Below, in pieces: positions 63,908-64,000 of a stretch of 64,000 nt of DNA. A program made the position numbers and the translations under genes. Positions within the stretch are counted from its first letter, which is position 1. Each line of letters starts with the position of its first letter. Under the pieces are notes generated by a model. That model made no database searches and was not told where the DNA came from. It saw only the letters and a program-made list of their open reading frames with translations. Source of the stretch: DASYQD01 sp036005845 (GTDB lineage Bacteria; Acidobacteriota; Thermoanaerobaculia; Multivoradales; JAIOJS01); contig DASYQD010000035.1 in the NCBI GenBank assembly GCA_036005845.1, positions 1 to 64,000 on the forward strand, given 5' to 3'.

Positions 63908-64000
63908 TCAGACCTTCCGCGATCCGACGGGCACGTAGTACTCCGTGCCCTTCACCGGCTTGCTGAGCTTCTTGACCAGGTCCTCGAAGTCCTCGCTCCG
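63908..64000 (-). CDS. C-terminal end of an unidentified gene (cut by window)
   Basis: The frame is open from the window edge to a TGA at 63908. The last 30 residues read RSEDFEDLVKKLSKPVKGTE and then YYVPVGSRKV. A helix and a short basic tail are all that can be seen; no family can be named. It converges on the M43-like gene with 14 bases between stops. Confidence 0.6.
   Translation of the reverse strand, partial: RSEDFEDLVKKLSKPVKGTEYYVPVGSRKV

Overview
The window comes from a very GC-rich, Gram-negative bacterium. Direct signs of an outer membrane are a TonB-dependent receptor, two SurA/parvulin-type periplasmic chaperones, several lipobox proteins and a secreted dihaem cytochrome c. A PknB-type kinase fused to a TolB-like propeller, a carbamoyltransferase cassette and abundant dispersed GC-rich palindromes suggest a soil or sediment organism of deltaproteobacterial or acidobacterial type, for example Binatia-like or Myxococcota-like. 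The sequence alone does not settle the phylum, and no plasmid, phage or transposase gene was seen.

Layout. At 1-3.2 kb lie the kinase (cut by the left edge) and a PLP aminotransferase. From 3.2 to 10.1 kb there is an accessory island of visibly different composition: a ribbon-helix-helix gene, an AAA+ ATPase and a subtilisin-like protease that resemble the IetAS anti-phage system, a PD-(D/E)XK nuclease, a VapBC-like toxin-antitoxin pair broken by several frameshifts, and an unknown 153-residue protein. From 10.2 to 18.7 kb come an amidohydrolase with an inserted SnoaL-like domain, a lipoprotein, a ClC channel, two MFS transporters (one with a C-terminal MarR-like domain) and a nucleotidyltransferase/partner pair. 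From 18.8 to 25.3 kb are core genes: eno-ftsB, a cation/proton antiporter and mfd.

From 25.4 to 42.1 kb there is mainly envelope and secreted biology: a giant dihaem cytochrome with propeller and PKD modules, an unknown two-gene pair, two SurA-like PPIases, a secreted subtilase, a TonB receptor with a tandem-hairpin end, small proteins and transketolase. A tRNA-Ser(GCT) and a cluster of palindromic repeats follow. From 42.6 to 52 kb are glycan and membrane genes: a PMT-like glycosyltransferase fused in frame to two UspA domains, a GT2, a sulfatase-like lipoprotein, a second PMT-like enzyme, and a DUF5989-carbamoyltransferase-SxtJ cassette.

From 52 to 64 kb are PolX (apparently starting at CTG), an APC permease, tRNA-Arg(ACG), a zinc-ribbon membrane protein with a site-2 protease, thiG, a sorbosone-dehydrogenase-like lipoprotein, a DMT transporter, the pantothenate operon panB-panC-panD and a secreted M43-like protein that has lost its catalytic glutamate. 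A dispersed palindromic repeat occurs three times, at 49.5, 60.3 and 61.7 kb, always between genes and once inside the pan operon. The strongest candidates for unusual biology are the IetAS-like island, the two unexplained gene pairs (17.9-18.7 kb and 30.1-30.8 kb) and the domain fusions.
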